From contig JASPKZ010010239.1 of assembly GCA_030220185.1 (NCBI GenBank), positions 948,001 through 1,012,000 of the forward strand: a stretch of 64,000 bases of DNA, given 5' to 3'. A model generated the notes under the pieces. That model made no database searches. It was not told the origin of the DNA and saw only the letters and a program-made list of their open reading frames with translations. This document shows positions 1-10,015 of the stretch, in pieces. The first letter of the stretch is position 1; the number at the start of each line of letters is the position of its first letter. Source of the DNA: Diploptera punctata. Lineage: Eukaryota > Arthropoda > Insecta > Blattodea > Blaberidae. The position numbers and the translations under genes are program-made.

Positions 1-27
<27 letters not shown>
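1..27. repeat. (AC)n microsatellite
   Basis: Uninterrupted AC dinucleotides at the window edge, so the true length is unknown. Confidence 0.95.
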
Positions 28-35
<8 letters not shown>

Positions 36-42
36 CACATAT

Positions 43-167
43 ATCCATCCATCTATAGTAATTCTGCCGAGGGCAGGTCTTTCACTTCAATAATAGCATT
101 TTCATACTATGCTTTGTAGCTTTACTAGGGAATTATAGTTGTGGTAGCTTCCCGTTGCGTTCCAGAA

Positions 168-168
<1 letters not shown>
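43..168 (-). mobile_element. SINE-A, 3-prime module only
   Basis: On the minus strand this matches the right-hand module of the SINE-A copies at 40127-40472 and 50966-51318: the GGGAAGCTACCAC block, the CCCTAGTAAAGC block and the GCAGAATTACTATxGATGGAT end. The tRNA-like head and the internal CAT-rich spacer are absent, so the copy is 5-prime truncated. It runs into AC/TA microsatellite on both sides. Confidence 0.8.
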
Positions 169-169
<1 letters not shown>

Positions 170-211
<42 letters not shown>

Positions 212-250
212 TTATTTATTTATGCATGAGTGTATACGTATGTATTTATG

Positions 251-282
<32 letters not shown>

Positions 283-308
283 AATGTGTGTGTGTGTGTG
301 TGTGTGTG
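170..308. repeat. compound microsatellite (CA)n(TA)n(TTTA)n then (TA)n(TG)n
   Basis: CA repeats at 170-180 grade into TA (181-207) and TTTA (207-222). After about 35 bases a second TA run (258-282) grades into TG (285-308). The second block looks like a mirror of the first. Confidence 0.9.
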
Positions 309-779
309 AATGAATGCATATATGTATGTATGTAACAGAATGAATAGGTAAAATACTAGAAACCACATCTGAGAAATCGAAAAAAAAAAAAAGAATTAAT
401 ATTTGAAGAGAAAGAAGGATGATTGCAAGTATCTTCGATTTCAGTTTGGCCTACATAAATATTAGTTCTGTTGCTGTCAGTAAGGAAAGAATGGGTGTAG
501 CGTATATAAGAGTGAAATGATTCTTCACACTCTATGCAGATGGCAGGAAGTGGCCCTCCACCACTTCAGTCTCTCTTCATTTCTACGTTTCCCATTTAAA
601 TGTCTGCCAAGTTCCACAAATTCATTACAAATGCAATTAGAAGTATAATTTTATTTTGTATAAAACTATTCAATTTTGAAAATTTAATAATCGAGGTTAA
701 TAAGCATTATACGAGTATTATGCGAGTAAATTATACGAGTATTATGCATTAATATAAATGTATGTATACATATACATAC
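309..779. other. unassigned AT-rich sequence
   Basis: I see no ORF above background and no repeat family shared with the rest of the window. An A-tract lies near 380, and a short ATACGAGTATTATGC motif is repeated near 710-745. Confidence 0.5.
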
Positions 780-979
780 TATTAAAATATATATGCAGTC
801 AATATGCCCATTTCACCAATTAATGTTTTAAAATGGTCAACAAGTTTCTACAGCCAAGCTGTCATTCTCAAGACCAGATATCTGGTCTTGAGAATGACAG
901 CTTGGCTGTAGAAACTTGTTGACCATTTTAAAACATTAATTGGTGAAATGGGCATATTGACTGCATATATATTTTAATA
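780..979. repeat. perfect 200-bp palindrome with no spacer
   Basis: Positions 780-879 are the exact reverse complement of 880-979; I compared the arms base by base and found no mismatch. The centre is the palindrome GACCAGATATCTGGTC. A 13-base direct repeat, ATATACATACTAT, occurs just outside at 770-782 and again at 1012-1024. That could be a target-site duplication but is low complexity. No coding content is visible. It could be a fold-back element, a replication-born inverted duplication, or an assembly or amplification fold-back artefact. Confidence 0.95.
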
Positions 980-1278
980 TTTTATCACCAAGAAGATCAC
1001 TTGTGTATTAAATATACATACTATATTTACAGCAGAATAAATTGAAAATTAAATTTTCTTCACACAGCAAATTTCTGTTAGTTTGGAGAATTTTGAATAA
1101 GTCTAACGTGAACACGTTTTAAAGCAGGTTGGCAGTAAATATGATGATTCAGTATATATGTAAATATAATTAAAATAGTTTATTTACATGAATTATATAA
1201 GTTGTATGTAAAATTACTGTTTGATTATTGAAAGTATATTTCTGATTGACGTTCGCGAGACTACTAACTATATTATAT

Positions 1279-1765
1279 AACTAACTCACAGGCATTATCA
1301 AACTCGTAGGTTCATTGCCGCGCGGACACAAGCTCTCCATACATTCCTATCCTGAGCTAATATTTTCCAATCATTCCCTGTACAATCTACCTCCCTCAAA
1401 TCATAGTTAATGTTATTCTCCCATCTCATTCTTGGTCTACCAACTGAGCGTTTTCCATCTGGTTTTCCTACAACAAGCTTCCATGCACGTCGTTCATTTC
1501 CCATTCGTGTCACATGTCCTGCCTATCTCAGTCTACGAGACTTAACTGTTCTTATTATATCTGGCTTCCTATAAAGAGCATGTGGTTCACTGTTATGAAG
1601 TCTTCTCCATTCACCTGTCTGTCCATCTCTTTTGGTCCAAAAATTTTCCTAAGAACTTTATTCTCAAATACTCGTAATCGTAATGTTTCGCATTCATTTA
1701 ATATAACAGGTAGAATAACAGTTTTATATATTTTTATTTTTATGTTTTTAATTATATTATATTCC
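1279..1765 (-). mobile_element. LINE-A 3-prime fragment
   Basis: The minus strand encodes the LINE-A carboxy terminus, ending with a GRPRMRWENNINYDLREVD-type block followed by NLRV. Its 3-prime end (TAACTAACTCAC/GGCATTATC) corresponds to the GTGAGTAAGTAAG tail of the full copy at 35625-38904. The reading frame is disrupted around 1550 (ORFs at 1298-1513 and 1555-1827 are in different frames). It is 5-prime truncated like most copies here. Confidence 0.9.
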
Positions 1766-2695
1766 AACACTAAATAATATTTATGAAATTGATTTGTTAA
1801 ATAACTTTCGACATTTGAAGGGTGCAAATGAAAAAAATCAGATAACTCAGTTTTTGTCCAGATAGAGTTTTAGGTGCCATTATATTTTCTATGGAAATGA
1901 CTACTATTTCATTTAGAAAAATATGAAAGGGCAAAAGAAACAGTTTCGCCATGAGTTTATTTGCCTTTAAGCTTTCGGCATGAAGATTAATATTGAAAAT
2001 ATGTTTTCTAGGTTTCACGGGAAACGTTAAATACCTAGTTTATTCCCTTGCATACTTCATTTGTTGTAGATCCAAGTATGAAAAATGAGATTTATATTTA
2101 TTTGTGTCTGTCACGCTTATAAACGTTCCAGTTAATTTACATAGATACAATGAATATTTTCTAGCTAATGCAAGTCCCAAAAGCACATTCATCAATATTG
2201 TAGACTATTTAACAATATGGTATCTCGCTTTGATGAACGGATATGGCTCGCGGGCCAGCATCTGAAAAGCATGAATAACATTATATATTCCTGAATTTGA
2301 ATTCAAATAACGGTTGGCGATAGTCTTAATGTAACAAGTCGGCATAGCTAGAAGGTGAATAAACTTCATTCCAATCTTGTAAAACTTGAAATGTTTGTCT
2401 ATCTTGTGAAACAAAACAATGTTATCTAAATACGTTTTGTGCTGATAAATATGTTTCAAGTGTTGTGACGACGTAATTTCCTTCGTTTAATTCATAAAAC
2501 TCTTATCATTCAATCTACTAATTTACTTTTATTTCTTGGAGGGAGATGTTTAGGGCGTTGAAAATAATGCACGATGATAATATATCACTTTTATATAAGT
2601 ATATAACCACATATACAGATGTGTTGCTAAATGAGAATGAAGACGTCCCAACAAATGAGGGAATTTTAAAGAAGTATCGTAATCCAAATATTTCA
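1766..2695. other. unassigned AT-rich sequence
   Basis: Only short ORFs without coding character (73 and 84 codons, minus strand). No repeat family shared with the rest of the window was recognised. Confidence 0.5.
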
Positions 2696-2880
2696 TCATC
2701 ATCATCATCATGAACAAATTCTTTTTAGGCCATGTGGCCTGTACGTTAAACCTAGCGAAGATGGTCTTGATCTTTCCACCGATGTTTTGGTCTTCCTTGG
2801 TCCCTATGTCCAGTTGGGGTATATTTGAATGCCAATTTTGGAAGTCTATTTCTTGCCATCCAAATATTTATAGAGAATAA
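2696..2880 (-). mobile_element. LINE 3-prime fragment (second lineage) with CAT/ATG tail
   Basis: Minus-strand residues RNRLPKLAFKYTPTGHRD followed by a GRPKHRWKDQ motif are the basic carboxy-terminal signature that ends many RTE/CR1-like LINE polyproteins. The same lineage appears at 51950-52200. A (CAT)5 run at 2694-2712 is the simple-repeat tail. Only about the last 60 codons remain. Confidence 0.7.
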
Positions 2881-3059
2881 TATTACTGATAGAAATAAAC
2901 ACAGAATAAAATTAATAATAATAATAATAGGCTCTACACTAAAAACGCACACTATTATGGATTAGAGGGACTCTTTTCATCCAAAATTCTGTTTCAAAAA
3001 TGTTAAAAAAAACTGCTAATAGATTTTAAATACAACAATTTTTAGATCCAAATGTGGCA

Positions 3060-3830
3060 ACCTATCAACAAACTCATGTACAGAGAATGGGAGAGAAAGA
3101 GAGAGAATAAGAGATACTATTAAGTTGTCGGTTTCAGAAATCGTGGGTTATTAAAAAAATAGGGAGAATAAAAAATGATTTCATGGCGAATGTGCCGATA
3201 TTCTAAAGAAATGAGGGCTTGCAAAAATAAATTAGTTACATGATCCAATTGCAGTAAATTTAGAACTATTTGGTTACATCAGACAAAAGAAACCACGGAT
3301 TATTAAAGAGTAAAAAAAAGAGAAAATATTTGAGAGAGAAGATTAAGGATCATGTAATGACTTCAAATAGTAGGAACTCAGAAAATTATAACAGAGAATT
3401 AGGATAGAGAGGAAATGGTTTTAGGCTACGAGAAGCATAATTAGGAATGAAAATGGGGAAATGATTGCAGATTACCAGAGCATATTCAAGAGATGAAAAA
3501 ATCACTTTAATCTACTATTAAATATATGCAAGACATGATATTGAAGAGGACGATTTAGAGACGGTAGAAATAGGCCTATTAGTCACAAAACCAAGCGTAT
3601 TAGATGTTGAATTGGTGATAGAAAAAATAAAAATGTATGAAGCATCAGGTTCAGATGAGATCTCAGCAGATTTGATAAAAAGATGGGAAGTCAAATTGAT
3701 GGACAAGATATATCAGATGCTTAGTATGATTGATTGGGAAACATAAGTTCTTCCATGTGAATAGAAATAATCGATTATGGTACCAATCTAAAGTAAAGGA
3801 GATAAAACTGCAACAACTAAAGTGCCTTCA
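3060..3830 (+). mobile_element. LINE-A internal fragment (linker to start of RT)
   Basis: Translated piecewise, the plus strand follows the LINE-A polyprotein from the IRDTIKLSASE region through ECADI, the ASGSDEI motif and the SIIVPIYKKGD motif that opens the reverse transcriptase. Stops and indels are frequent. About 400 bases between the ECADI block and the second block are strongly diverged. It lacks both ends, so it is an old fragment. Confidence 0.85.
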
Positions 3831-4089
3831 AAAATTATAGAACCTCCACACCGGTAACAAGACATATCTAAATAACAAACACATACGTGGCCATAAACGT
3901 TGAGATACATCACATATTTTGACATATATGACACTCAAACCTACAACTGAATTGATCATTTAAACTATAATCTAATTTAATAGAATACCTGGATAGCTTT
4001 AACCAACATTTATATACATAATTTTTGTTTTGCAAAACAATACAACCACTGTACCTAACAACCCATGAAGGAACAGTGTATCAAAACAA
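3831..4089. other. unassigned
   Basis: AT-rich, nothing recognised. It separates a LINE-A fragment from a fold-back element. Confidence 0.4.
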
Positions 4090-4575
4090 CTTAAAATAAA
4101 TAATAGTTTTAAAAAAACTAAAAAAACACGATTTATTAGAAAACCGAACTAAAAAATGAAAAATAATTTTAATATCCAACACGCTTAGGACAAAATTAAA
4201 GTGGTCACAAAAAATCACCTCTAACACATATAGAATAAAACTATAGTTATCTACAAAAAAAATAATTTTACCACGAAAAGCGTGGGGTGCTCTATATCAA
4301 TTAATATATTTGATAATAAACAGATATTGGTAAAAGTAAAGTCTCTAAGAATAAAATGTAAAAACCATAAAAAGCACCCCACGCTTTTGATGGTAAATTT
4401 ACTTTTTTGTAGATAACTCTAATTTTATTCTATATGTGTTGGAGATGATTTTTTTGTTGACTACTTTAATGTTATCCCGAGCATGTTGAAAATTAAAAAT
4501 ATTTTTCATTTTTTAGTTCGGTTTTCTAATAAAGCGTGTTGTTTTAGTTTTTTAACTATTATTTATTTTTTATTT
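4090..4575. mobile_element. fold-back / MITE-like element with ~200-bp imperfect inverted repeats
   Basis: The left arm (about 4090-4291) and right arm (about 4373-4575) are imperfect reverse complements: CGTGGGGTGCT at 4280 pairs with AGCACCCCACG at 4373, and the AAACCGAACTAAAAAATG block at 4141 pairs with its complement near 4503. A loop of about 80 bases separates them. There is no ORF. No clear target duplication could be fixed because the flanks are AT-rich. This is the layout expected of a non-autonomous DNA transposon. Confidence 0.75.
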
Positions 4576-4672
4576 TGTAGTTTTAATATTTTACAGAATA
4601 AGATAAAAATGTAAATATCTTTAAATTCGATACTATTGTAGTATGAGCTAAAAGTAATACTCTTCTAAAAAA

Positions 4673-4765
4673 TCCTCCCGGCCGGATTTGAACCAAAAGG
4701 CCTATGGATTACTGAAATTATATACCACTACAGTCCACCGCTCTACCAACTGAGCTCTTATAACG
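4673..4765 (-). pseudogene. tRNA-Tyr(GTA) pseudogene with 18-nt intron
   Basis: On the minus strand the D arm GCTCAGTTGGTAGAGC is intact. The anticodon arm GTGGA-CT-GTA-G / A-TCCAT is fully paired (one G-U), with anticodon GTA. An 18-nt insertion sits exactly where eukaryotic tRNA-Tyr introns sit, one base 3-prime of the anticodon. The B-box-like GGTTCAAATCC is present. The acceptor stem does not pair and the T stem is weak, so I call a pseudogene or tRNA-derived relic rather than a working gene. Confidence 0.7.
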
Positions 4766-4809
4766 ATTGACTATAACGTTGATAAGTCCGCAACCTATTA
4801 TACCGGTTT

Positions 4810-5300
4810 TTATTTTTTTGTTTTTCTGACGATTCTGGCCAGGATTTTAGAAACAAGTATGAAATTATTTTATTGCCACTAGTCCTTTATACGTATACAA
4901 AGTTTCAAGTCGATACAATGTTTCGAAGTAGGTGAAAATCGTGTTAAAAGATTCTGTTACATAGATACACAGGCACTTTTTTGATATCCTGATGATCCTG
5001 GCAAGGATCTTAGAAAATATTTCTGAAATTATTATATGTTCACTGGTCCTTTACAAGTATACAAAGTTTCAAGTCGATCCAAGGTTTTGAAGTGGGTGAA
5101 AACGTGTTAAAAGATTTCGTTACATAGATACACAGACACTTCTTTTGCTGTCCTGATGATCCTGGCCAGGATCTTCAAAAAAATTATGAAATTATTGTAT
5201 TGTCATTGGTCCTTTACAAGTGCACAAAATTTCAAGTCAATCCAATGTTTTGAAGTGGGTGAAAATCGTGTTGAAAGATTCCGTTACATAGATGGACAGA
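4810..5300. repeat. three tandem copies of a ~163-bp unit
   Basis: The landmark AGTTTCAAGT (AATTTCAAGT in the last unit) recurs at 4901, 5065 and 5228, giving a period of 163-164 bp. Each unit also carries CCTGGCCAGGATCTT, GGTCCTTTACAAGT and GTTACATAGATACACAG-like blocks. Units differ by roughly 10-15 percent. The last unit runs directly into the left end of the Tc1 transposon at 5303. Confidence 0.9.
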
Positions 5301-5302
5301 TA

Positions 5303-6889
5303 CAGTGGAGGAAATTGGTATAAAGGCACTTGTTAGAAGTGTGAACACACGTTTATTTACTCTTTCTTTGGCATTTTTCTACCTTAACTTAGGAAGTGAT
5401 TGAGTATAAAAAACACACAAATAATGTCAAAATTAATTATCCATTTTCGTCCAAAAAAAGTACACGAAAACTGAAACCACTCTCACATATGGGTGGAAAT
5501 TAGTATAAAGGCACTTTATGTATTTCACAGATTAAACCAAAAAGACTGAGTACAAAGTTTACAACAAAGTTCTAAAATTTAGTTGAACCTCCATTGTTCT
5601 TTATTACTTGGAAGATTCTCTTTGGCATTGAGTTCATGAGGGTGTTTATTTCGTCCACTGAGATTGAAGCCCACTCTTCCCGAATAGCATTTTTAAGCTC
5701 AGTCATTGTCCCAAACTGCCGTCCATTGCGATGCACACGCCTTGCCAAGATTCCCCATAAGTTCTCAATCGGGTTTAAATCAGGACTTCTGGCTGGCCAC
5801 GTCAAAACAGGTATTTCTTTCTTCCTGAACCACTCCTTTGATTTGGCAGACAAGTGAATGGAAGCATTATCTTGCTGAAAAATTAGATCTTCGCCAAATT
5901 CCTCTTACATTCGTATCAATTCGGACTCCAGAAGCTCCTCAGTCTAGGACTCAGAATTCATCTTGGTGCGTATCCGTGCTATTTTTGAACTTCCTTTAAA
6001 GCAGAATGCTGCCCAAATCATAACGCCTCCACCATAGAAGTTTCTACTCATTCTAACTTGCTCTTCAGTACGGAGATGATGCTAGTAATACTGAAAGTCA
6101 TCAGGCCCGTCCAAATTAAACTTCTTCTTGACACTGATTATTAATTTATTCCATTCTGAGGTCCAGGACATGTGTTCTTCAGCAAAAGTCATCCTAGCTT
6201 TCTTATGTGCATTGTTCAGAGGTAGTTTACTAAGACTTTTTTTTTAATTTTAGATTCTTGTTTTCTGACAGAATTTGTCTTACTCGTCTTGCTGTTAATG
6301 ACAACTTCAAATCAGCCTGGATTTGAGAAGAAAACATACTCTTACCTTTTGCTTTACGTAAAATGAGACGTTTAGTGCGCTTAGACAATTTTCTTGTCCG
6401 TCCATTCTTCCCGTTTTTTTATATTGTGAGCCCAGGTTGACAAAAATATCAATTACACATCTTGAACGTCCCAATGTTGTAGATATTTGTCGATTGGAAA
6501 GGCCCATCTCCTTGAAGGCACTAACTCTTGATTTCTCTTCATTTGATAGAGGCTTTCCACGTGGCATTGTACGTACTACTGACTTGTAACTGATGAACGA
6601 TGCTCACAGACACGTCGTCTGCATGTAATTGCAGTGTTGTGTTTACATTTATGTCTCTGTAAGAGCCAGAAGTTGACCTGCCTTTATACCGATTTCCACC
6701 CGTAGGACAGCGTTTTCTTAGATTTTACGTATTATTTACATATATAATAAATACAAAATGAGGAGAATTGTATGAAATTATGTCCAAGATAATTATATGT
6801 AATCTATGACACACATACGGTATTTGCATAAATATTTTAGGTTGTTTTACTACTAAAAGTTAGTGGCTTTATACCAATTTCCTCTACTG
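5303..6889 (-). mobile_element. Tc1-like DNA transposon with IR/DR ends
   Basis: The outer termini CAGTGGAGGAAATTGGTATA (from 5303) and its near-complement ending at 6889 are bounded by TA at 5301-5302 and 6890-6891, the expected TA duplication. A second, inner copy of the same terminal motif lies at 5491-5515, and its complement at 6680-6701, so each end carries two repeats as in Sleeping Beauty-type elements. The length, 1587 bp, is normal for Tc1. The single transposase gene is on the minus strand and is broken. Removing the element would rejoin ...GATGGACAGA-TA-CAGGCCAAG.... Confidence 0.93.
5572..6567 (-). pseudogene. Tc1 transposase, DD34E, inactivated
   Basis: Reads from MPRGKPLSNEEKSRV at 6567 through a paired-type helix-turn-helix (residues about 10-35), then loses frame near 6430. 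The GGGVMIWAAFC block lies at about 6000-6030. Toward the end come the second catalytic Asp in IFQQDNASIH and the Glu in DLNPIENLWG with 34 residues between, so a DD34E triad. The total span of about 332 codons fits the family. At least one frameshift (about 6430) and an in-frame stop (about 5945) disable it. It would catalyse cut-and-paste at TA sites. Confidence 0.9.
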
Positions 6890-6891
6890 TA

Positions 6892-7669
6892 CAGGCCAAG
6901 CTAATATAAAGCGTGTAAAAACGCGATCACACAAGCTATTTACAAGTTTTTTCAGCATGGACACCTCGATATTTTTCGATGTAGAGGTGACTGCTGCCTA
7001 CAACACATCGATATTAGTGCACTGTTCTCCATCAACATAAACAGACGTTCTCCATAGAATTTGTATTAGGAGAATTTGCCAGCCACTCCATTAGATGTAT
7101 GCTAATATGCAGAAATATTGCTATGTGAAGTTTTAAAAATTAATATAATAATGATTATTCTGTTAGAATATCCAAAAAAGAGTCCCCAATCATTTCCATC
7201 TCCCCAAATGTAAAAGGTAAATATCTAATAGATCTTGATAATCAGTTGATTTAATTTAGCCTGTATGGAAAGCTATATTTGTCTGGCTCCCATAACTAAA
7301 CCCAACTATACAATTAGTGTCTTCCCTCCTTGTTGAAGTTTTAAAAATATCTGCTCTTCTTTCCGAAAATTATTCCAATATTCATGACTTGTGTTTACTT
7401 GGAACTGGTGGTTGTATCATTACGAAATGACTGGTTGTATTAATTTTCAACAGGAAATTGAACTCGTGATTGTATTATCAGAGAATAGAAAGTGTATTTA
7501 TTTATATAATGCTGTTATACACACGTTATAGCTTCCATACATCCTAAGTCGTTACCACACAACTGTGACGTATTCCAGTAGGTTTCGAAAAATGTAGGGA
7601 TTGTAACATTTTACAACGCACCTTACAGTGGCATCTTATGACTTTTAACTTCGTACAAAATTATAACAA
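6892..7669. other. unassigned sequence right of the Tc1 element
   Basis: The first ~150 bases may continue the repeat that carried the 163-bp units before the Tc1 insertion, since the empty site joins them. A GAGGTGACTGCTGCC / CGATATTAGTGCACTG stretch near 6980-7030 is GC-richer than its surroundings. No ORF is seen. Confidence 0.4.
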
Positions 7670-8609
7670 ATATGCTAGCATCGATACTTACTCTCTATAT
7701 TGACGAAGTAATAAGTGACCGTCAATGTGGATTCAGAAGAAATAGGTCTACAGTAGATCGGATATTAGTATAAGAGAGACTGTAGAAACGAAATGGGAAT
7801 ATAATGACACTGTGCATGAATTATAAGTACGATTTAATTAAGAGGAAGAAGTTATCCTGCTGGAGTTCGTAATTCCTAAAAAGTTAGACTTATACGAATA
7901 TGTCTAAATGCGCAAAGTGTAGCATGTGAGCAGATAAACAGTTATTCAAATTCACAATAGTTTGAAGCAAATGAGATGCATATCCCCTGTACTATTCAAT
8001 TTTGTTCTAGAGCATGCAATCAAATTTTTAGAGGATGAAGAAGGCTTACAACTCAATTGCATTTATTAGCTGTTTAATTTATGTAGCATTATTATCAGAT
8101 AGCGACGAAATACTAAAGGCCAACACGCACAATGTATTGGGTAACGCCAAGGGATTGAGACTGGAAATAAACATCAATAAAACTAAATATACACTTACAC
8201 ATAGAATTGCATTACATACTGGTAATGGAAATGTAGATTTAATGAAAAACGAGGGACATTTGGAAGAAGTGACTGAATTCTAATACCTAAAAAAATAATT
8301 ACAAATAGGAATGAGATGCACACAGGCATTAAATAGGCTCAATTGTAGAAATTCACACAATTATTCATTACAGGGACTCTTGCCGTCCCAACTCCTTTGG
8401 AAATGCATTAAACTAGAAATATCTAAAATGGTATTCTCTCGTTATATTATATGGATGCTAAACATTGACACTTGCGTTAAAGGAGGAGAAAATATTACGT
8501 GTACTCGAAAATAATGTTCCTAGGAATTTTTTTCTACTAAAAAGTATGAAGAGACAGACGAATGGAGAAGACTATGTAAGAGTGAGCTACGTGATTTTTA
8601 TGTGCAAAC
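7670..8609 (+). mobile_element. LINE-A fragment, RT to thumb region (left half)
   Basis: The plus strand follows LINE-A from the CAFRRNRSTTDQ region of RT, through LSPLLFNFVLEHAI and the active-site region, to the DEILKANTH block. The YADD-equivalent is mutated and stops are common. It is continued at 9073 after a SINE insertion. ORFs 8035-8283 and 8311-8514 are open pieces of this decayed frame. Confidence 0.88.
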
Positions 8610-8620
8610 ATATGTAGCAA

Positions 8621-9061
8621 GAACCGCGGTGAACTAGTGGTTATGATCCTTGTCTCTAGTTCCGAGGGTCCTGGATTCAAACCCGGCCGGGGTCGATGGA
8701 TTTTTAGGACGGAAAAATTCAAAGCGCAAGTCCTCCGAAGGGACGTTAACCCATGGGTTCCGAGTCTGAAGATTTTCAGGCTCGTAAAAGATCCTTGAGT
8801 CTGAATAAAGAGGATTCTAAGTACAATTTACCAACCGCAACGTCCTAGCAATACCTTAGTTGCCTGCTATAGAAGCTATAGAAGGATTAAGATGTAATAA
8901 TTTATTTATTCTTATAACGATTCAAACATTTGCTCCTTGGGTTTGTGTTGACCGCATGACATCTATCAGCAAATAAGGTAACTAAAAATTAACTTGGTCC
9001 AGTAACTCCTTACAAAAGAGGGGCTATGGCTCAACAATGGGCTACGCCATTATAGATAGAT
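8621..9061 (+). mobile_element. SINE-B, full copy with 11-bp target duplication
   Basis: This 441-bp insertion is flanked by ATATGTAGCAA at 8610-8620 and 9062-9072. It begins with a tRNA-like promoter region: an A-box-like GAACTAGTGGTTATG and a B-box-like GGATTCAAACCC at about 8672. It ends in a short TAGA-rich tail. It interrupts a LINE-A copy whose sequence resumes at 9073. Related pieces lie at 39215-39605 and 56236-56474. It would be transcribed by RNA polymerase III and mobilised by a LINE. Confidence 0.9.
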
Positions 9062-9072
9062 ATATGTAGCAA

Positions 9073-9310
9073 TAACAGTCAAGTCTTGTAGACTGCGATG
9101 GGTAGGACGTGTGGCACGAATGAGGAATGAAAGAGGAGCATGGGATTTTATTTAACGTATACCAGAAAAACACGCCCAGTAGATATAATAAGATTGAGGT
9201 GGAAGAATAACATTACCCATGATTTGAGGGAAGTAAATTATGTAGGGATGATTGGGAAATTTAGCGAATAGTGATGTACGTCAGCACTGCCATGAGCCCA
9301 TAAGTTTGAT
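9073..9310 (+). mobile_element. LINE-A fragment, 3-prime end (right half)
   Basis: Continues the copy at 7670-8609: RLRWVGRVARMRNER-type coding followed by NLREVNYVG, then the noncoding end GATAGTGCCAGTGAATTA, matching the LINE-A terminus. No long (TAAG)n tail remains. Confidence 0.88.
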
Positions 9311-9369
9311 AGTGCCAGTGAATTACTTTTTTTAAAACTAAAAGTCTATAAACTACTATTTTCCCAAAG

Positions 9370-10015
9370 ATATTAAGTGTTTTTGAGAATTTTCTTAAAA
9401 CATGTTTTAAACCAAAGTGAAACGAACAGTTAGGTGGATGGATAAAATTATACAACAGTGAAATACATGATCTTTATGGGAAAGAATATGTTATAAGAAC
9501 AATTAAGTCTCGGCCTCCTAAGGTCTGAATATGTGGCAACAATTGAGAATGAAAGAGAGGCATGAAATGTCTCTCGAAAACCAGAAGAAAATATAACGCC
9601 AGTAGGTAGACCAAGAATAACATTTACCCATTCGCTTGAGATATAAATCCTCAATGCATTTCCACACAAACCGCATTTAAATTACCGTAAATTATACTTT
9701 CTATTTTCAGATATTCAAAACAAGCAAACGATAACGGCACTTCAGATCTCAAACACATTTCTCTACTATTGATAAATGTTAACAAAAGATTACTCTGCCA
9801 ATGGATATACAAAATATTGCAAACTATACAATAGCAGAGTTAAGCAAGAGTACCTCGTCTTTTGAGTTGAATGGGTTAATCATAATTTGATGGAGATAAA
9901 ATACACACGGAGTGATAGGAAAGCATTAGCTCAGGATAAGGATCAAAGGAGAAGTTTATTTTTGTGCGATCATGAATCTCCGATTTCGATAGAGCCAACG
10001 AATTAGTAACTCAAA
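9370..10015 (+). mobile_element. second LINE-A 3-prime fragment, internally interrupted
   Basis: Starts at the FENKVLRKIFGPK block (about 9375) and runs through the LHNNELHGLY and RTVKS blocks to about 9690. It then breaks for about 200 unrelated bases and resumes at about 9895 with the KALAQD block and the GATAGAGCCAACGAATTAG end. It lies head to tail with the preceding copy. The 9690-9895 insert has no recognisable feature. Confidence 0.82.

Noticed and set aside
4810..5300. CRISPR-like or satellite array
   Set aside because: Units are 163 bp, imperfect and contiguous with no spacers. Three copies show a local tandem repeat, not a CRISPR array, and too few units to call a satellite.
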